Assembly (NCBI GenBank): GCA_947498775.1
Contig: CANMLL010000009.1
Span: forward strand, 26,981-90,980
Direction of reading: 5' to 3'
Source of the DNA: an uncultured Aquimarina sp.
GTDB lineage: Bacteria > Bacteroidota > Bacteroidia > Flavobacteriales > Flavobacteriaceae
DNA length: 64,000 nucleotides
Shown here one piece after another: positions 52,152 to 61,446 of the stretch (position 1 is its first letter; the number at the start of each line of letters is the position of its first letter). Under the pieces are notes generated by a model. It was not told the origin of the DNA and made no database searches. It worked only from the letters and a program-made list of their open reading frames with translations. The translations under genes were made by a program, and so were the position numbers.

Positions 52152-53444
52152 ATGAAATACCATCCAATAGATCGCAATCTTTTTATCAAAAACCGAAAGA
52201 ATTTTACGGCACAGATGATCCCCAATAGCATTGCTGTTTTTAATAGTAATGACATCTATCCTATAAGTGCAGATAGTACTATGCCGTTTGAGCAACATCG
52301 AGATATATTTTATCTAAGCGGCGTTGACCAGGAAGAGAGTGTTTTGCTTCTTTTTCCTGATGCGCCCAAAGAAAAGCATAAAGAAATCCTGTTTTTAAAA
52401 GAAACCAGTGAGCTTATTGCCATTTGGGAAGGAGAAAAACTAACCAAAGAACGTGCATTGGAAGTATCGGGTATCAAAACGGTCTATTGGTTGGACGATC
52501 TCGAGAAGATTTTCTTTGAAATTATGACCCAATGCGATACCGTATATGTGAATACGAATGAGCATTACAGGTCCAATGTAGAAACTGAAACCCGCGAAGA
52601 TCGTTTTACCAAATGGTGGAAAAACAAATACCCTGCCCATTCTGTTGCCAAAAGCAATCCCATTTTGCAACGCCTACGTTCTGTAAAAGATCCTATAGAA
52701 ATTGATCTTATGCAAACGGCTTGTAATATAACCGAAAAAGGGTTTCGAAGATTGCTAGGGTTTGTAAAACCTGGAGTTTGGGAGTATAATATCGAAGCAG
52801 AACTCTTGCATGAATTTATCAATAACCGATCCAAGGGATTTGCTTATACGCCTATTATTGCCAGTGGTAATAATGCCAATGTGCTACACTATATAGAAAA
52901 CAATCAAGAGTGTAAAGCGGGTGATTTGATCCTTATGGATATAGCTGCAGAATATGCTAATTATTCTAGTGATCTTACCCGTACAATACCTGCTTCAGGA
53001 AAATATACCAAACGCCAAAGAGAGGTATATGATGCGGTATTGAGAGTTAAAAATGAAGCCACAAAAATGTTGGTCCCAGGAGTTATTTGGGCCGACTATC
53101 ATATTGAAGTAGGAAAAATAATGACATCTGAACTGCTTGGGCTTGGACTGTTGGATAAAACCGATGTGAAAAATGAAGATCCTGATTGGCCGGCATATAA
53201 AAAATATTTTATGCACGGCACATCGCATCATATTGGTTTGGATACGCACGACTACGGAATTTTAACCGAGCCTATGCAAGCTAATATGGTGTTTACCGTA
53301 GAGCCTGGTATTTATATCCCAGACGAAGGTTTTGGAATTCGATTAGAAGATGATGTAGTGATTCAGGAAAAAGGCGATCCTTTTAACCTGATGGCTAATA
53401 TCCCAATTGAAGCCGAGGAGATTGAAGAGTTGATGAATCGGTAG
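52152..53444 (+). CDS. pepP: Xaa-Pro aminopeptidase (M24B)
   Basis: 430 residues. The N-terminal creatinase-like domain is followed by the pita-bread domain with metal ligands in DIAAEYANYSSDLTRT (two Asp), HGTSHHIGLDTHD (His), VEPGIYIP (Glu) and RLEDDVVI (Glu). It removes the first residue before proline. No signal peptide, so cytoplasmic. Strong terminator follows. Confidence 0.94.
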   Translation: MKYHPIDRNLFIKNRKNFTAQMIPNSIAVFNSNDIYPISADSTMPFEQHRDIFYLSGVDQEESVLLLFPDAPKEKHKEILFLKETSELIAIWEGEKLTKERALEVSGIKTVYWLDDLEKIFFEIMTQCDTVYVNTNEHYRSNVETETREDRFTKWWKNKYPAHSVAKSNPILQRLRSVKDPIEIDLMQTACNITEKGFRRLLGFVKPGVWEYNIEAELLHEFINNRSKGFAYTPIIASGNNANVLHYIENNQECKAGDLILMDIAAEYANYSSDLTRTIPASGKYTKRQREVYDAVLRVKNEATKMLVPGVIWADYHIEVGKIMTSELLGLGLLDKTDVKNEDPDWPAYKKYFMHGTSHHIGLDTHDYGILTEPMQANMVFTVEPGIYIPDEGFGIRLEDDVVIQEKGDPFNLMANIPIEAEEIEELMNR

Positions 53445-53467
53445 TAAAATCCATAATGTATAATACT

Positions 53468-53503
53468 AAACAGGCCTCTAGTATTTCAGAGGCCTGTTTT
53501 TTG
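53468..53503 (+). terminator. Intrinsic terminator after pepP
   Basis: AAACAGGCCTCT / AGAGGCCTGTTT perfect 12-bp stem and a T-run. Confidence 0.9.
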
Positions 53504-53610
53504 ATATCAATTTTGAGGCTAATTATTCTTTATAAACTGTATAAAAGCAATATCTTTGATAGTATATTAGACGAATTAAAGAATTAATGTCTTTTTAGAG
53601 TTTTATTAAA

Positions 53611-55275
53611 ATGCCAAAGTCCCTTTATCTAATTATCATAATCTATCTTCAGGTTACTACAATTTTTGCTCAAGATAAAAGTAATACTGATCTTTCTGTG
53701 CATAATCAAAGGGTTGTTTCGCCTCAAGATAGTGTTGCTAAATACAAAGATTTATGCCGAGAAGCCTATAGAGCAGGAGATCTTAAAACGTTTAAAAAAT
53801 ATAGTGATGTCGTTTTAGCAATAGCCATAGCAAACGATTTGGAAGAGACGAGAATTCGCGTACTTGTAAATATTGCAATTTATTATCAACAAACAGATCA
53901 GTATGAAGAGTCTTTGGCAAAGTATCTTGAAGCAGAAGAGTTGGCCAAAACATTACCAGAAGATTCTTATATAAAAATCCTTATTGGAGTCAATTTGGGG
54001 AATCTATCTATTGCTATTGGCAATTATGAGATGGCTATAATAGCTATGGAAAAAGTGATCCATTTGGCCAAAAATCAAGATAATCCGGACGAATTTAATA
54101 ATGTTGCCTATAGTGTATTGGGAACCGCCTACCTACATCAAAAAAAGTTTCCAAATGCTTTAAAATACATGCAACTATCAAAAGATTTAGCGATCAAAAT
54201 GAATCGTAATGACAATTTGATCCGGGCGATGATTAATATCTCAGAATGTTATCTAAAATTAAAGCGATACGAGGATGCCATTGAGAATAGTATACAAACT
54301 CTACAACTTATTACTTCCGAAGAATCTGTAGAAAGTAAAGCCTTAACCCAATTAACCATAGGTATAGCATTTATCGGTTTAAATGAACCTTCAAAAGCTT
54401 TGGCTCCATTAAAAGAAGCCAAAGAAATTGCTGTTTCAGGGAATTTTCTGAAAATAAAAATGGACTCACATCAGCATCTATCCAAAGTATATGAGTCATT
54501 GGGTGACTTAAAAAAATCTTTAAAAGAACAAAAAGCATATACCGAAACCAGAGAAAAGTACCTAAAAACTCTTTCTAAAGCGCAGCGATTAAAATTAGAA
54601 AAAGAGTCCGAGACCAAATCGGATATCATATCTCAACAAAAAGAGTCTATCCTGTTTCTAAGTAAGGAAAAACAACTATCTATTTTTGCCGGAGTAGTTT
54701 TAATCATTTTATTAATTGTATCCTCGATCATTTATTGGAACAGGCGTCGAAAACTAGCTGAAGAATCTTTACAATTACAAGGTGATAAACTACTATTAAA
54801 AAACGAAAACGAAGCGCTGAAAGATAAACTGAACGCACTGGCCAAAAAGATTCAAAAACAAGGAGTTCCTGAAAAGGAAATAGGCATAGAACAACCAAAA
54901 AAGTCTTCACTCAGCCATGAAGAGCAACAACAATATATGGAGCTTATTCTGAATTTTATGGAAGAAGAGAAGCCTTTTCTAGATCATGAGATCAAACAAT
55001 CTGATATTGCAGATAAATTAAAGATGAGTGTACATCTTTTCTCTGAGGTTTTGAACGTTTGCTTTCAAAAGAATTTCAACAACTTCATTAATCTGTACAG
55101 AGTAGATACGGCAAAAAAATTGATGAAAAACCCAAAATTTGAGCATTACAAGATCTTGGCAATAGGCTATGAAGCAGGTTTTCCCAGCAAAACATCGTTT
55201 AACAGGGTTTTCAAAAACCTTGTGGGCCTTACTCCTTCCGAATTTCAAAAAAAACATCTATTCGCTGCAGAATAA
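53611..55275 (+). CDS. TPR-containing membrane regulator with AraC-type HTH
   Basis: 554 residues. A signal-like first helix (to about 21), several tetratricopeptide repeats (about 45-330), one membrane helix (about 358-375), a coiled coil (376-430) and a C-terminal AraC-type DNA-binding domain (about 450-550, VDTAKKLMKNPKFEHYKI..GYEAGFPSKTSFNRVFKNLVG). Such proteins sense a signal outside or at the membrane and regulate genes inside. The signal and targets are unknown. Confidence 0.88.
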   Translation: MPKSLYLIIIIYLQVTTIFAQDKSNTDLSVHNQRVVSPQDSVAKYKDLCREAYRAGDLKTFKKYSDVVLAIAIANDLEETRIRVLVNIAIYYQQTDQYEESLAKYLEAEELAKTLPEDSYIKILIGVNLGNLSIAIGNYEMAIIAMEKVIHLAKNQDNPDEFNNVAYSVLGTAYLHQKKFPNALKYMQLSKDLAIKMNRNDNLIRAMINISECYLKLKRYEDAIENSIQTLQLITSEESVESKALTQLTIGIAFIGLNEPSKALAPLKEAKEIAVSGNFLKIKMDSHQHLSKVYESLGDLKKSLKEQKAYTETREKYLKTLSKAQRLKLEKESETKSDIISQQKESILFLSKEKQLSIFAGVVLIILLIVSSIIYWNRRRKLAEESLQLQGDKLLLKNENEALKDKLNALAKKIQKQGVPEKEIGIEQPKKSSLSHEEQQQYMELILNFMEEEKPFLDHEIKQSDIADKLKMSVHLFSEVLNVCFQKNFNNFINLYRVDTAKKLMKNPKFEHYKILAIGYEAGFPSKTSFNRVFKNLVGLTPSEFQKKHLFAAE

Positions 55276-55286
55276 AAAAATTGAAG

Positions 55287-55312
55287 CTCCAAATTATAAT
55301 TTGACACTCTTT
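55287..55312 (+). terminator. Repeated terminator-like hairpin, copy 1
   Basis: CTCCAAATTATAATTTG.. followed by ACACTCTTTC. The same sequence pattern recurs at 55761 and 57717. Confidence 0.55.
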
Positions 55313-55380
55313 CTTTGGTATTTCTTTTTACTTTCGAACCCCAAGCAAGGTACTTTTTTATACTACAGAACTATAAAATA

Positions 55381-55698
55381 ATGAAAACACTTAAGATATT
55401 CTTAGCTATACTTTTACTATTCACATTTCTTTTTGCAGGCTTGTCTGTTCTTACTTTAAATTTTTTCGATGGTCACAGTAATTCTAGTGGTGGAGATTAT
55501 CTGGGAGGTTTCTGGACACTTATTTTCCTTACAGGAGCATTTTTGATTTGCATGATTGGATCAATAGGTCTTGGTTCTATAGTATTTTTACCTAATACTT
55601 CTAATATCGTTAGGTTTCTAGTTGCTACAGTGCTTTCTGTGCTTATGGTCTATTTTGCTTTAGTCTTCACATTCCTTCCGGATATCAGTTTTTGGTAA
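55381..55698 (+). CDS. Small membrane protein, three or four helices
   Basis: 105 residues from the ATG at 55381; a longer frame adds 22 residues with no conserved feature. Hydrophobic segments at about 4-26, 44-66 and 77-99. No family recognised. It lies after the regulator gene and before a terminator. Confidence 0.6.
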   Translation: MKTLKIFLAILLLFTFLFAGLSVLTLNFFDGHSNSSGGDYLGGFWTLIFLTGAFLICMIGSIGLGSIVFLPNTSNIVRFLVATVLSVLMVYFALVFTFLPDISFW

Positions 55699-55760
55699 TA
55701 TCTGGATTCTCTACCTATATTTCTATCATTTAGATTTAACAAAGCCTCTTTAAAATTAAC

Positions 55761-55790
55761 GTCCCAGATTATAATCTGGGACTCTTTTCA
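55761..55790 (+). terminator. Repeated terminator-like hairpin, copy 2
   Basis: A perfect 22-bp palindrome starting GTCCCAGATTA and ending TAATCTGGGAC, followed by TCTTTT. Closely resembles the ones at 55287 and 57717. Confidence 0.65.
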
Positions 55791-55846
55791 ATACGTAATT
55801 ATTTATTTTTGGATATCAATATATGTAAAACACAAATCAATTACTT

Positions 55847-56575
55847 ATGAAAGGCTTATACAAAGTAGCAGTACCAGTTATTATGGCGCTTGGGATTTTT
55901 AATTCTTGTAGTAGTGACTCTGATCAAGAAGAGCAACCCGAAGAAGTAGCTGTAGCCGAAGAGCTATCTAAGCTTAAAGATGATGAGCAATTTTTAAATT
56001 ACATCAATCAAATGCTTATCGTGAGTGATCAAATTTTGGATGCGGATAGTGCTATTGAAATTATCGAAAAAACCGAAATTTTAAGTGATCAGGATTTCTT
56101 AATACTTGCCACCGCGCTGGGATTTGATAGTACAGATAGTATGAAGGAATATCTAGACAGCCAAATGGAAGACTGGACAGAGATTATAAACCGTTTTGAT
56201 TTGGTGAATCAAGAGGAAGAAGAGATTTCAAGGATTTATACTGAAGCCGTTTTAAAATTTATCATTCAGAACTCACAGAAAAAATTCAAAAATCCAGAGG
56301 ATTGGTGTATCCAAACTTGTTATGATTGGTTTAATTACTCTCCAAATCTTAATCCGCCTCTTGATGACATGCTTCAAGACAGATGCGATAGCAGTACTTC
56401 GCCTGATCCAGGAGACCCAAATTCTCCATCTCAGGAGCATATCGAATGGCAGAGTTGTTACTACAAAATGTTAGTAAGAATTCATATTCAAGAATATAAC
56501 CGGTGGAAAGAGCTTGATTGTTGTATAAACAGTTATTGCGGTAGTGGTGGAACTGAATATGAATGCGATATTTAA
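55847..56575 (+). CDS. Lipoprotein with a Cys-rich C-terminus
   Basis: 242 residues. Lipobox IFNSCSSDSD (Cys21). The middle (about 35-160) is acidic and helical. The last 80 residues hold many Cys (WCIQTCYDW, DRCDSS, QSCYY, LDCCINSYCGSG, ECDI). A TATTTTTG box at 55804-55811 may be its promoter. Not recognised; perhaps a surface protein whose disulphides hold a compact end domain. Confidence 0.6.
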   Translation: MKGLYKVAVPVIMALGIFNSCSSDSDQEEQPEEVAVAEELSKLKDDEQFLNYINQMLIVSDQILDADSAIEIIEKTEILSDQDFLILATALGFDSTDSMKEYLDSQMEDWTEIINRFDLVNQEEEEISRIYTEAVLKFIIQNSQKKFKNPEDWCIQTCYDWFNYSPNLNPPLDDMLQDRCDSSTSPDPGDPNSPSQEHIEWQSCYYKMLVRIHIQEYNRWKELDCCINSYCGSGGTEYECDI

Positions 56576-56622
56576 CTCGTAAAGTTTACAAATGATTGGA
56601 TGTATTCAATGTTGTTTATAAT

Positions 56623-56816
56623 GAAGTGGTTTAAACTTTTTTGATTCTAGCAGAACCGACCGTACGGAAGGGGTCAGTTGATGCGCTGGCAAGTGGTTTT
56701 TTGATCAATTGAAGTGTTTTTTGCATTTCATAGCAGCGCTACGAAGTAAGAAAAAGATGAAAATTGAGTGAAAAAAGACATTTTTATAGCGAATTGAAAA
56801 AAGTTTAAATCACTTC
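56623..56816 (+). mobile_element. MITE-like element related to family 1, copy D (diverged)
   Basis: 194 bp with ends GAAGTGGTTTAAACTTTTTT.. and ..AAAAAAGTTTAAATCACTTC. Interior shares CATAGCAGCGCTAC and the A-rich GTAAGAAAAAG block with family 1. The flanks ATAATG/CATTAT extend the inverted repeat, and no clear 3-bp duplication is found, so it may be a separate subfamily. Confidence 0.6.
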
Positions 56817-56841
56817 ATTATTAGTATAAAGTAATAAAAGA

Positions 56842-57672
56842 ATGACAAAAAAAAATATTCTAATCTACGCCTTTGGCATGGGGCTGGGTCATCTTAATCG
56901 AATTATTTGTTATCTAGATCAACACGATATTGATCCTAAACATTGTACGATAGTGACGAATTCGAGGTATTTAGATTATTTACCTATAGAAATGCATATT
57001 CAAAAGTTTTCTGTGGATTTTTTTGCTGATAGCGCTTTATTTTTTTCAAAGTTTAAACAACTTGTCGAAACATTAGATATTCAAGAACTATTGATCGATG
57101 TATATCCTAGTGGATTTTATGGTGAACTTTCTAATCTTAATACTTTTAAAATAAAAAAAACGCTTTTAGCACGGGTTCTAAAACACAATTATTTTAGAAA
57201 AAATCCATTAGGGCCGCTATATAATACTGTTGTGGTAGTAGAAAAAGGTGTCGTCACTTCAAACTATCAATATCAAACACTAGCATACTGCAAACTTGAT
57301 CTTGTAACAGGTTATTCTCTTAAGAAACTAGTGCCAAAATACCCTTTTTTCCTAATTCTTCATTCAGGACCTCCTATTGAAGTAGTAAAACTTTATAAAA
57401 AAGCTCTGGGACAAAGAAAGCATAATGAGCACATTTATATTCAGACATTCTGCAGGCTAGAAAATCTTGAAAACCTTCCATTTGTAACAATAATCTTTCG
57501 GGATCTTCCTGTAAAAGTTTTACTTGATGAATGCCAAATATTGTTTACCGGCTGCGGATTTAACACTTTTTGGACTACTGAATCTTATCGTGAAAAACAA
57601 CAGATTATTCCTTTTGTAAGAGGATTTGATGATCAATTTCGAAGAAAACGAATAGCAGATAAACATGCTTAA
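56842..57672 (+). CDS. GT-B fold glycosyltransferase-like protein
   Basis: 276 residues. The start NILIYAFGMGLGHLNRI resembles the N-terminal loop of GT-B enzymes, and ILFTGCGFNTFWTTESY..IPFVRGFDDQFRRKRIA resembles the donor-site part (nucleotide-sugar binding) of the second half. Shorter than most GT-B enzymes, so it may be degenerate or a distinct small family. It is upstream of the repeat lipoproteins but not clearly part of their operon. Substrate unknown. Confidence 0.6.
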   Translation: MTKKNILIYAFGMGLGHLNRIICYLDQHDIDPKHCTIVTNSRYLDYLPIEMHIQKFSVDFFADSALFFSKFKQLVETLDIQELLIDVYPSGFYGELSNLNTFKIKKTLLARVLKHNYFRKNPLGPLYNTVVVVEKGVVTSNYQYQTLAYCKLDLVTGYSLKKLVPKYPFFLILHSGPPIEVVKLYKKALGQRKHNEHIYIQTFCRLENLENLPFVTIIFRDLPVKVLLDECQILFTGCGFNTFWTTESYREKQQIIPFVRGFDDQFRRKRIADKHA

Positions 57673-57716
57673 AGATCGTAAAAGTCTTATACCCATTGAT
57701 TTTTAGAAAAAACACG

Positions 57717-57743
57717 TTCCAAATTATAATCTGGCACTCTTTT
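57717..57743 (+). terminator. Repeated terminator-like hairpin, copy 3
   Basis: TTCCAAATTATAATCTGGCA followed by CTCTTTT; related to copies 1 and 2. Confidence 0.5.
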
Positions 57744-57810
57744 CTAATACTTCTCATCTACATTTGGTCAAAATCAATTTTAGAAAACAAAAACCTAGAT
57801 CTTATAAACT

Positions 57811-59301
57811 ATGAAAACTATATGTATTAGACTTTTTTTGATAACCCTATCAATAATTACGTTCTCCTGTAGTGGTGAGGACGGTATGGATGGTGTAGAT
57901 GGTGTAGATGGAGTCAATGGAGGTGATAATGGATTAGGCATCCTTGCTTTATCTGGCGACATTACCAATGAGGAAGCTGCACAAATCGTAGCTGAAGGTT
58001 TTGGAACAAACACACATACGGTACTGATTACCAATACGTCAAATTTAACTGTTTTAGATTTAAGTCCCATTTCTAGTTTGGTAAATCTAGAGGTTTTGGA
58101 TAATGAAAATTTACAAAATCTATCGTTATCCAATTTAGAATCTACTGCTCAAAATATAATCATACGAAATAACCCTACATTAGAACGTATAGATTTTCAA
58201 AACCTCAATACAGTATCAGGAAGCTTATCCATAAGTTCTAATGCACTATTATCGTCAATTAACCTGTCCAATCTTGTAAGTGCTTCAGGAGTGTTTTTTT
58301 CGCAACACCCGCTACTCGAAAACTTGAGTTTACCTCTATTAGCTAAGATATCAGGTAATTTAAATATTTCGAATCATGAGAATTTAATTAATTTAGAATT
58401 AGGTATTGTAGAATTAGGGGTTCTTAGTATTTCAAGAAATGACAAACTATCAGCAATTAATCTGCCTACCTTAGAAAGCGTATTAGGGATGGGCATTTCT
58501 AATAATGTGATGTTAGAAAGTATTAGCCTACCTATCCTAGAAACGGTAAGCTCAGGAGGAACTTCTAATCTCAATTTTATTGGTAATACAAATCTAACCA
58601 CAATTGATATAAGTAATTTAACCACCATCGATAACGTATCCATAGTAAGAAATTCAAACTTAACTGCTTTTAATGCAGATATACTAACTACGGCTAACAC
58701 TATAAGAATCGAAAGAAACGCTAAATTAATTGCTGCTTCATTTCCTAATCTAGAAAGTGTTAGCCGTATTGATATCCTACAAAATGAAGCCTTGACAAGT
58801 TTCAATTTTGACAGTTTAGCACTGCTTAATGTAGGTTTAGCTATTACCGAAAATAGTGCATTAACGGCACTATCTTTTCCTTTATTAAGATCAATAGGAG
58901 ACGATAACAGGGTTAATTTCTTAATCAGGAGTAATAGTTCGATCACTAGTATTTCTTTTCCTAGCTTAGCAATTTTTGGTGATAATAGCTCTGGAACTAT
59001 CGACATTAGAGAAAGTAGTTTAGAAACAGTAGATTTTAATCAACTTGCTACGATTTCTAATTTTACTATTATCTCTAACACTTTGGCCAATATAAACGTA
59101 TCGTCTCTTACAGATTTTAATGCCTTAGTTTTTAATAGGCTTTCAACTACTGCGATCGATAGTATTATTACTCGGCTCGTAAGCATTAGTCCTGCAATAA
59201 CAGGTAAAACAATTTCTATAGTAGGAACGGCATCTGCACAAGCCTTGATCGATATAGAAACTTTAAGAGCCAATGGTAATACGGTAACTATTAGAGGGTA
59301 A
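57811..59301 (+). CDS. Repeat-rich surface lipoprotein 1
   Basis: 496 residues. Lipobox TFSCSGED (Cys20), then a short collagen-like run (GEDGMDGVDGVDGVNG, 22-37). The main part (about 45-460) is made of about 18-24-residue repeats of the form NxxLxxLxLxxLxxVxxxxIxIxxN, like the receptor L-domain / leucine-rich type. C-terminal signature DSIITRLVSISPAITGKTI..RANGNTVTI. First of three tandem paralogues. Role unknown; likely a surface binding protein. Confidence 0.78.
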   Translation: MKTICIRLFLITLSIITFSCSGEDGMDGVDGVDGVNGGDNGLGILALSGDITNEEAAQIVAEGFGTNTHTVLITNTSNLTVLDLSPISSLVNLEVLDNENLQNLSLSNLESTAQNIIIRNNPTLERIDFQNLNTVSGSLSISSNALLSSINLSNLVSASGVFFSQHPLLENLSLPLLAKISGNLNISNHENLINLELGIVELGVLSISRNDKLSAINLPTLESVLGMGISNNVMLESISLPILETVSSGGTSNLNFIGNTNLTTIDISNLTTIDNVSIVRNSNLTAFNADILTTANTIRIERNAKLIAASFPNLESVSRIDILQNEALTSFNFDSLALLNVGLAITENSALTALSFPLLRSIGDDNRVNFLIRSNSSITSISFPSLAIFGDNSSGTIDIRESSLETVDFNQLATISNFTIISNTLANINVSSLTDFNALVFNRLSTTAIDSIITRLVSISPAITGKTISIVGTASAQALIDIETLRANGNTVTIRG

Positions 59302-59367
59302 GTTGTAGACCAAATAATCTATTTTTTTTAATACTAAATATTAACAATACCCAAAAATTATTTAATT

Positions 59368-61374
59368 ATGAAATATATATTCTTTAAAATTTTCATAGTA
59401 ACCCTTACCGTAACCATTTTTTCTTGTAGCCCTGAAGATGGTGAAGATGGTGTGAATGGCACAGATGGCGTTAACGGCACAGAAAGTACTGGCGCAGGAT
59501 ATCTCATAATTTCTGGAGATATAACTAATGAAGAGGCGACTGCTTTGGCTGCAGAAACTGCAGGAAAAAACACACATACCCTGTTGATAAAAAACACAAC
59601 AAATATCACTTCTTTAGAGCTACCAGAAATCTCAACGCTTGTTAAACTAGAAGTGATTGGTAATAAAAATCTACAGAGGTTGTCCTTACCCAATCTAAAT
59701 GCCACTTATGAGAGTATTTCAATAAATACTAATCCTGAATTAAAAACCATTGACATGCCGATTTTGGAGGCAGTTTATAACCGTATCAGTATTAACAACA
59801 ATGAAACTTTGGAAAGTATTGATATACCAAATCTGCGTAGTTGTCCAGGAGGGTTTTTGATAAACGGAAATGATGCATTGGTAAATATAACCTTTACAAA
59901 TCTTAATAGCACGGGAGCTATTCTCATTAATACTGCTCCTTTACTAGAAAATTTAAGTTTACCGGTAGTGGTTACTATAGGAAATATTGGTATTCTAGGT
60001 ACTCCCTTACTACAAAGTTTAAATTTTCCTTCATTAATCAGTATAGAAAGACTACGTTTAAATTCTCTTGAAAACTTACTAACTGTAGATTTAAACACGG
60101 TAGAATCGATTAGTGATTTAGATATAGGACGGAATGAACAATTAACAACTGTCAATCTTCAAGCATTAAGAACTGCTAGAGAAATTTCAATTTTTGATAA
60201 TTTGTCATTAGCATCGATCAATTTATCCTCGTTAACCACTATGGGAGATCAAAATGATACTAATTTTGATGAAGATGACGGTCTTTATATTGCTAACAAT
60301 ACCAATCTTACAACAATTAATCTTACTAGTTTAGTAAGTACTAGAGGAATTCGAATTGATAACAATACAAACCTCACCTCACTCAATACCGATGCTGTAA
60401 TATCGCCAGGGTTTATTTCTATTAGATCAAATCCTAGTCTTGCAGAGGTATCATTTCCTATTGCAACCAATGTTTCAGGAGTCTTTATTGGTGAAAATGA
60501 AACATTGGCCAATTTGGTATTTCTCAATGTCACAGAATGTGAAGACCGTATAAGTATTTCTGAAAATCCTGCACTAACTAGTATAGACTTTACTAAGTTA
60601 ACTACTAGTGGTGGTATTGGTATTTCTGAAAATCCTATACTAACCAGTATAAATTTTAACGCGTTAGTAAATAACGATGGTTTTCTTTCTGTTTCAGACA
60701 ATCCAAATTTGCAAGTTGCATCTTTTCCTGGTTTAACAGTTTCAACAGGCAACTTTTCCATTTCAGGAAATGCTGCCTTGACTGCAGCAACTTTTCCTGT
60801 ACTCACGACCATAGGAAATGATACGCGTTCTAATCTTACCGTTTCAAATAACCCGTTAATGACCGATCTTGATTTCTCAAGTTTGACAACCTTAGACATG
60901 GGACTTTCTATCTCAAGAAATAGCGCCTTGACCAGCATATCATTTCCTCTATTAACTACCATCGGAAATGAAAATTCGCTTAGGTTTATTATTGAAGATA
61001 ATGGTCTGATTACCAATATTTCATTACCAAATCTAGCAACAGTAAATAACATCAACACTATTGGGATTGACGAAAATCTAGTAGAAACTATCAATTTTGA
61101 TAGGCTTACCACATTTTCTACCTTAAATGTTGACTCTACGGTTTTAATAACGTCTCTAGCGCTTTCGTCTCTTCAGGATTTTATGCGATTAGATTTAAAT
61201 ACTCCTGGTAGATTATCTACTGCAGCCATAGATGGTATTTTAACGCGATTGGTAAGCATCACACCTGCCATTAATGAGAAAAGTATATTTATTAGAGGAG
61301 TTGCCTCGGCGCAAGCACAAACCCAGGCAGAAACCTTGAGAACTAATGGTAATACGGTAACGATTACAGAATAA
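59368..61374 (+). CDS. Repeat-rich surface lipoprotein 2
   Basis: 668 residues, the longest of the three. Lipobox IFSCSPED (Cys20), collagen-like GEDGVNGTDGVNG, then about 20 leucine-rich-like repeats (for example LTSIDFTKLTTSGGIGISEN). Ends GKSIFIRG..RTNGNTVTI-type. It lies 66 bases after copy 1. Extra repeats explain its length. Confidence 0.78.
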   Translation: MKYIFFKIFIVTLTVTIFSCSPEDGEDGVNGTDGVNGTESTGAGYLIISGDITNEEATALAAETAGKNTHTLLIKNTTNITSLELPEISTLVKLEVIGNKNLQRLSLPNLNATYESISINTNPELKTIDMPILEAVYNRISINNNETLESIDIPNLRSCPGGFLINGNDALVNITFTNLNSTGAILINTAPLLENLSLPVVVTIGNIGILGTPLLQSLNFPSLISIERLRLNSLENLLTVDLNTVESISDLDIGRNEQLTTVNLQALRTAREISIFDNLSLASINLSSLTTMGDQNDTNFDEDDGLYIANNTNLTTINLTSLVSTRGIRIDNNTNLTSLNTDAVISPGFISIRSNPSLAEVSFPIATNVSGVFIGENETLANLVFLNVTECEDRISISENPALTSIDFTKLTTSGGIGISENPILTSINFNALVNNDGFLSVSDNPNLQVASFPGLTVSTGNFSISGNAALTAATFPVLTTIGNDTRSNLTVSNNPLMTDLDFSSLTTLDMGLSISRNSALTSISFPLLTTIGNENSLRFIIEDNGLITNISLPNLATVNNINTIGIDENLVETINFDRLTTFSTLNVDSTVLITSLALSSLQDFMRLDLNTPGRLSTAAIDGILTRLVSITPAINEKSIFIRGVASAQAQTQAETLRTNGNTVTITE

Positions 61375-61395
61375 TTTTAAATACAATTTAATAGA

Positions 61396-61415
61396 ACAAA
61401 TTGAATTCAATTTGT
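61396..61415 (+). repeat. 20-bp perfect palindrome
   Basis: ACAAATTGAATTCAATTTGT, between copies 2 and 3 of the repeat lipoproteins. No T-run, so it is either a weak terminator or a binding site. Confidence 0.5.
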
Positions 61416-61446
61416 TTAGAAAAATAAAAACCTAAATCATTTAATT

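Noticed and set aside
56617..56822. A 3-bp target duplication for MITE copy D
   Set aside because: No choice of end gives matching flanking triplets; the flanks instead extend the inverted repeat (ATAATG/CATTAT).
58374..61112. Open frames antisense to the repeat lipoproteins
   Set aside because: They lack any domain or signal and mirror the periodic composition of the leucine-rich repeats on the other strand.
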